A DNA stretch of 64,000 nucleotides, from positions 12,825,488 to 12,889,487 of the forward strand of contig JABAKD010000020.1 in the NCBI GenBank assembly GCA_012845835.1, given 5' to 3'. Position 1 is the stretch's first letter; each line of letters begins with the position of its first letter. This DNA comes from Undaria pinnatifida. Its lineage: Eukaryota > Sar > Phaeophyceae > Laminariales > Alariaceae. Below, piece after piece: positions 54,101-61,298 of the stretch. The position numbers and the translations under genes are program-made. The notes under the pieces were generated by a model. The model was not told the DNA's origin. It did not search any database and saw only the letters and a program-made list of their open reading frames with translations.

Positions 54101-57100
54101 TAGGGGGTGCTTAACCAAATATTGATCGAATGGCAAAGAAAAGGAGGGGGCAAAGAGTGGAGATTTTTTGCTTTGCTCAGCTGAGTTGTGCAGTCGTGGA
54201 CGGGCGTTGGTTGGGTGGCAAAAGCGTTGTCGGTTTCTAGGGTGGTTAACGCCGTTTACTGCATATCCGCTGCCAGCAGTTCACGCCTTAACATGGTTAT
54301 CCACCCAGAGTTGCAATATGTAGCATACCGGCAGCACAACGAAGACCCCCCCCCCCCCCCCCCGCTGGCAGACGCATATTGCTAGATCCGAAGCCTGTCG
54401 TAAGTTGTAGTCGAACCCTCCCCACCCCCCCCTTGGCGCGATGCTCCGTCTCGAAAGGGGTGCTTGGTCAATGGTCAAACGACTAAGGCAAGCAAAAAGT
54501 GAGTACCCCCTGCCTGGTCGGTCAAACCCAACGTTCCGTCCCGGTGTTGTAGGAATGCAAGGATCTATGGTCTTCCCCAAGGACTAAGGACATGCATGCC
54601 AAGGAGTATGCCCCAACCCCCCCGTAGCGGGCACACACTTGAACGAGGCTTCCGCAGTCGGTTCGACGAAGAACTGACCGCAACATTTGAACTCACGTTA
54701 CCAATTTCCCTGTCGAGGGTGTTTGCGTCGTCCCCAACGTCCGCGTTGCGGAACTTGAGCCCCTTGTGCAGGGTCACGCGAACGGAAACCTTGCAATTGT
54801 GCGGAAACAACGCGCAAAGAGAAGGTAGGAGCGAGAAAGACAAGAGGCACAGCGAGAGCGAGAGAGCGGCGGGAGATGTCGATAAAAAAGTTAATTGTAT
54901 GGAGCTCCTAAACCCTTCTACTGCCGCACAAACTATTACTATTATCCCACACGAACTTCAAGCAATTCGCCCACCAAAAAAAATGACTACAGTTCTGATC
55001 CAAAACGGTTCAGTGATGAGCCACAGAAAACCCGGGTGCTTCCCTAACGTGTAAACAGCAGCTTATTCCCATGGGATGAAGTGCCTATACTATTACTATT
55101 ACTATTGATAATACTAGATCTACGATTATTATAATCGAAAACATTTTGCTGTGTCGATGTTCACCCTGACAGCATCCACAGGAGCCATACATATGTTCAA
55201 AAGGCCTAATCCATCTGTATAAACGAGCGGCCGGTCCTATCGCGCAGCTTGCAAAAGATGAGTTACCTACCCAAAAGTTATCAAGCTCACCGCTGACGTA
55301 TTTATAATCATCACATAAAACAGCCTTGGCGTCGAAATCTGATCGTAGACGCAAGCATTTAGGTGCTCGTAGAATGCGTCGGCAACTCACCTTAGACGCG
55401 AGAATGGGGTTGGCAAGGATTCCCGCAAAGTTGGACGCCAGTTCGGCGGCTTTCACGCGGGTGATGGTGCCCCCGGACTTGTCGGCTAGCGTGCCAAGGT
55501 TTTCTAGGTCACACGCGTCGCTGTCCACGGAGACCACATCGATCGTAACGCCGTTCTCCACCGACTGGGTACACATGGGGTGCCATTAGAAAGCGGGGGG
55601 GGGGAACAATGGGGGCGGTCGTGATAATCACAGCAGTAGTGGTCCTGGAATGCGTCCGGAACACATTGGAGGAGGACCAGCCGCGGACAAAGAATCGTGA
55701 ACGTCCCTCCAGAGGAAAGCCTTGAAAGATTTTCATCGTTACCGATGTGCGCACAACTTTAAACGCACAACTGCACGAGGGCAAAACGCAGGCATCAGGC
55801 TTCCCATCATACGAAGAGCGCCACATTTACACGTGGCATACACGCAAGTTCCAGCCAGCGTAGTGCATCAAAAAACTTAACCCATCGCGACCAATAGCTA
55901 GTGATACACACAGTCGTGGTCCCTCTCATCAGTACGGCCCCTTGCAAGGCAACAAAAAAAACACACAAACGTGGGACCTCGAATTATCCCAGTACAACAA
56001 GGTACTACATACTTCGAAGTAGGATAAGATCGTGACATGCGATTTTCACCGAACAAAAATGGAGCCCGGCACTTCAGGGCACCGCACCGCACTAACGCGG
56101 AATCAGGACTGCACCGTGGAAGGCGCACGCTAGCAGCTAGGGGGCCGCGGGCTGCGGCAGGGGTAGCACTTTTTGGACCGTTTTTTTTTTTTTTTTCCGA
56201 GTGTCGGAGCTTTTTGACCCGAAAATCGTCGGAATTTCAGAATTTGTTTTACAAAACGTGTTTCGTTGCATGCCTACTGTAGGCCATGGGATTGTTCATC
56301 GGAGAGCACCTTTGAAGTTTCTCTAGAATGAGTGTTTGTGTATTGTTCTATTCTAGAAGGTCCTCGAAGGATAAGGATACACCTCCTTCAGGCGGGAGCC
56401 TCAGAAACCGAAGTATGCGTCGGGGAGCTCCGCACCTAAAACGAACTTTTTTTGCAAAAAAAAACTCAAAAGTGCAACCCGGCGAACCATCCCATACTCT
56501 TGACAAAAAACACTCAAAGTGCAACCTAAGGTATAGAACCAAAAAGTAGGACCAAGAAGGCAAACGTTGGTCCAACGATTTTGGGCGATTCTATTCGGGT
56601 AAGGAGGCCCTCGGTCGAAAATGCGGTGTCCAAAACGAGCTAACCTTACCATAGCGCGCGTGAGAAATGGCTGACGCTGTTAGAATAATCTTCATTAAAT
56701 AGCGAAAGGGTGCGCACCTCGGTTCCCAGCTGTTGGTAGAACTTCTCGGCGGCCTCCCTTTCTTCGTCGCCCTTGAGGTCGTCGAGCGCGCCGAGGCCCA
56801 CATTGGCCAACCCGTCAGTGCAGAGAACCAGGCGTGAACCACGACCCCCACGCTCCTGAAAAAAAACAATCGACAGAAAAAAAAACAAGGCTGAAGGTAT
56901 TAAGAGACAACGCAGAGAACCAAGCGTGAACCACGATCCCCTCGGTCCAAAAAAGACAACAAAGCGAAAAAACAAAAAGTGTGAGTCGTCGCGTTCGATC
57001 GCTCAGCGTTCTGCGTATTTTGACGATCACAGCCCTCTTCCTCACCACCCGGAGAGATGGGCCAAAATGTTGACTAACGTTGGGTACACACCATATCGCA

Positions 57101-60100
57101 CGAAACGCATCAGAGGCACCATACCGTACCAAAACGGACCGAGGGGGGCCACATTGCACAAACAGATTCGGACAACCGTACCGTGCAAAACCGTGCAAAA
57201 CGGAACCGGGGGATGATACCACACAAACAGAACGGGAAAACCATGCCGTACAAAACGGAACTGGTGAGAACCATACCGTATCAAAAACGGCAACCAGACC
57301 GCACAAAAAACGGAACCCAGGAACGCTACCATGTACAAAACATAACCGGGGAGCCACAAAAAAAAGCAAAGGCGACCTTCTCCCCGCCTCTACCCCCAAC
57401 CCCTCCTCCCCGCTTTACAGGGATGTGAGGGTCCGTTAAGACTCTGACCACGATTGATATGAGTACACCTCCTCCCGCGTGTCTCTCCTTTGGCATCTGC
57501 CTGGAAAGGGATGCGTGGTCAACAGTCAAACGACTAAGGCAAGCAACAAACAAGCACGCCCCCCCCCCAACCCCGCCCACGTCCGGTCGGTGAAAACCCG
57601 ACGTGCTCCGTCCCGGCTTCATAGAGATGCGAGGGTCTACGCACTAAATACTACGGCCATTTTTTAATCGAGTGCACCCCCCTCCCCCCCATCCCTATGG
57701 TCTTACGGCTAGGGCCATGCAAGACACTGAATACAGCTCTCTCTCCCCCCCTCCTGCGCATGTCTCACCTTAAGCATCGACAGACCCACGACAACGGCTG
57801 GACCCAGAGCGGTCGGCCCCCCCTCTTCCAGGGCGAACAAGCGGTCGCCCAGACGCTCCCTAGTCTCCGACACCGGCTGGGACAACGGGTAAGCCCGGCC
57901 AACCTCCCTCAGCGCCTCCCCATCCGACAGGCGGTCGCCGGCGACAACACGGGAGTCGTTTGAACCGTCCCCGATCAGGGACACCTCGGCGTTGAAGGTC
58001 ACCAGCCCGGCGAGACGAGAAGGGGTGTCCTTCGCCATGGCCTGATATTGTTGGGCGGCGGGAGTAGTGGGGTGGGAGTGGGGCGGGCGCGCGCGCGGGG
58101 GGGGGGTGGGGGGGGGGGGGCGGTTGGAACACTTCCTGCCGTCAAAAATGTACGGCTTAAAGCGCACGATTAGCACAACACGCTCGGGTACGCGAGGCCA
58201 GCGTAAATGAACCTGGCCGTTATGACAGGAGGCAACCTACAGTCGGCGGTTGTGTCAGACTCGCGAGTGGGAAGGTATGCCGTTGGCCTGCCGACAGTCG
58301 AATCCTGCGGCAACAGCATGCCGGTATATGGATCTGCCAGTTTTGAGGGAACTTCCGGTGTAAGATATTGTGTCAACGAGAAGCTGGTGCAGAAACACGG
58401 CATAAAACTTGTCAAAGAGACACAGGAGGAAGACCGACACAGCACGGCCGTCCAGATTCGTCAGTACAGCCGTCCATACCGTTGACACGCTTTTGGCGGG
58501 AATAAGATCGTATCGACTTCACAAGAGGCTCGCGCAGCAGGACATTTAAACTGCCGTCAAATTGGGTGTGTTGGTGGTTGGCGAACGCTTCAGGAAACTC
58601 AAAGACATCCCTATTTATCGATGCGGTCAAAAAAATAGAACCTCGCGTCCCGTTCCTACTCAAAATTTTTCTGCTTAAAGTCCCTCTCTCCCGCCACCAC
58701 GAGAGATCAACCACAGCAGCTCCACAGCAGTAGCAGCACCTGAAGCTGGGCGTCGATGGCCGCCTGCATGGACTGAAGCCTGGAGACGTACGTCATTCCC
58801 CGCTTCTGGCCCGGCATGAACTGGCTGCGGTCGTCCTGCGCAAGACAGCGAAGACGCGCAAAGGCGACACACACATACGTAACGCAGCCGAGGACCGGTT
58901 CGTAAGGTGACAAGAGGCTACACATAAGTTCGATGACAAAAATGAATGGTGCCCGCAGTTTTACGGTCGTTTACAAAAAAAACAGGAAAGAACACTCTGA
59001 CTGGTCGAATAAATTGAACCTGCTAGGTTGAGTTGTGACGTCATCGTCGGTCGCGACGTCCTTACTATACACGAGCACTGTACGAACATCGAAGTAATTT
59101 GTGGCATAGATGAAGTCGTCGTCAGTGCGCAGAGTTGAGGCAAGACGTGTAGCGTCTGGCATGAATGGGGTCACCTAAGTACGCACAATCGAGACAAGGC
59201 AGAGCAGATTCTCGAGCGAGACATGGTCTACGACAGCGCCCACGATCGTGTGGACGGATTCGCGAAGCCACACAGCGAAGGTTTGGCGTCGGCTGAATAT
59301 ACTAATAATACCAATACCAAGTCGCTGACTAACTATTCGTTGGTCATGAAACTTACGGACTTGTTCGTTTTCGCACCTGATTGGCGGGTTTGTGGTTCCA
59401 CGTGTGGTTGTTGTTTCTTAAAATTAAGACAGCTTTGCTACCTTTTACCTCCGCTCACCCAACTACTAACTAGCCGTAAAATATCGAGCGAAACACATAG
59501 CCCTAGCCTTGAGTCTTCTACTATCACCACCCTACTAACAACAATATAGCCGTCAAGCCCAGCCAGTCAGCTCACAGTCCTACCCACAGCGACACTCACC
59601 CCCGAAGCGAGCAGCCGGCTCATATCCTTGGTGCGGTCGCCCCGCAAAGACAATTTACCTTCCACCGCCGTCGTCACGCACATAGAACCGGACGTATCGA
59701 TCACGAACAGCACAGTGGATTCATCCTGGTTTCATTCCGACAGAGAAGGGGGGATCGAGGGACAAGGTGTTGGGGGGGAGGGGGGGGAGTTAACCCATTT
59801 CACACTGAACATTGTACCCACCATTAATTCCAAGTAATTACCCCGAAAACACCTGGGGACAGTTCTAAAGGGGTAGGGGGGGGGGTTACAACCCCTACGT
59901 GTCATTTGCCGGGCCTTTTTAAAGGTAGAGTGGGAAAGTGACGTATCCCACGGGCCTCCGTGGCAGAAACCCGCTATGAATACTCGTAGCTTTCCCCGCT
60001 ACCTACGAAGCATAGCACAGGCAGTCAGTCGTTTGTGCTCCTCGAAAGAAAAGACCGTGTCCTGCCACCCGTAACCGGGTATCGACGACCATCGGGGCGC

Positions 60101-61258
60101 GCTTGGAACCACTACAAACATTCGTCTTAGGGTTTCGCCGATCCCCCTCTACCAAGCCCTGCCCCCTGATATGTAACACGTATCGCGGTCGGAGGATGGG
60201 CTTCTTTTGGGGGGGGGGTAGCCGACCGAAAAACACACGTAATGACGTAATGAGTCATCCCACGGCAGGGGCGCAGCAGATTCCAAGAATTTTCTGAGCT
60301 CCTAACATGAGAAGCTAGCTGAATATCAACAGCATCATCATCGTCATCACCACCATCAACATCATCATCATCACAACATCATCATCATCACCATCACCAT
60401 CAACATCATCAACATCATCAACATCATCATCATCATCATCACCATCACCATCACCATCATCATCACCAACATCATCAACATCATCATCAACATCACCATC
60501 GTCATCATCATCATCATCATCATCACCCGAAGCATGACTTCGAAGGCATTCGTTCGCGCCAAATCCGACGAACACTGCTATGCCACAGTCCTAGAACGAG
60601 TGAACTCGTAAAAGTATCCGACGACTAACCGGTAGTTCCTCACGTAAGGAGCTCAACCAATCAGATCGATCGATCGATCGATCGATCGATCGGTCAGAAG
60701 GCCAGAAACGTTGGCCCAAGAAGAGCAACCCCTCCTGTGGGATGATTCTATCATAGCACCGGAACAGCTGTCGCTAGCAACTTGCGCAGAAGGACATCGG
60801 CAACTGTCAACTTGTGTGCTTTGGTGGAAGGCGGCGGCGGGCGTATAATCCGACTTCAGCGATCTCTCAAGTGGTCCTCATTATTGGGCGCGGTATAGAA
60901 GCTCGTATTCGCTCGTAACAAGCGTAAGAAAATGCCAGCATAGACCAGCAACAGTAGCAGTCAGCAAAAATAAATACCCTCGAAGCACGTGCTTCTGGAG
61001 GGCGTCGCCAACTCAAAAATGTGTGCACAATCCACAGAAATTGCCAGCATACACTGCAGCGTTATTTGGGCAGCAGCACCAACAACAACACCTACGGCCG
61101 TAGCAACAGCAGCATCATCAACAATAACAACAACAACACCGGCAGCAGCAACACCAGCAGGTAGTAACACCAGCAGGCAGCAACAATAACAGCAACAGCA
61201 GCATTAGTAGAAGCAGCAGCAACATCATCAACACAGCAGCAGCAACATCAACAACAGC

Positions 61259-61298
<40 letters not shown>

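Noticed and set aside
57041-57399. Hydrophobic frames in a vWA intron
   Set aside because: Built from imperfect repeats of CCGTACAAAACGGAAC-like words; no exon boundaries in phase with the flanking exons.
60315-60575. Asp-rich and Met-rich minus frames
   Set aside because: Translation of the CAT trinucleotide microsatellite inside an intron.
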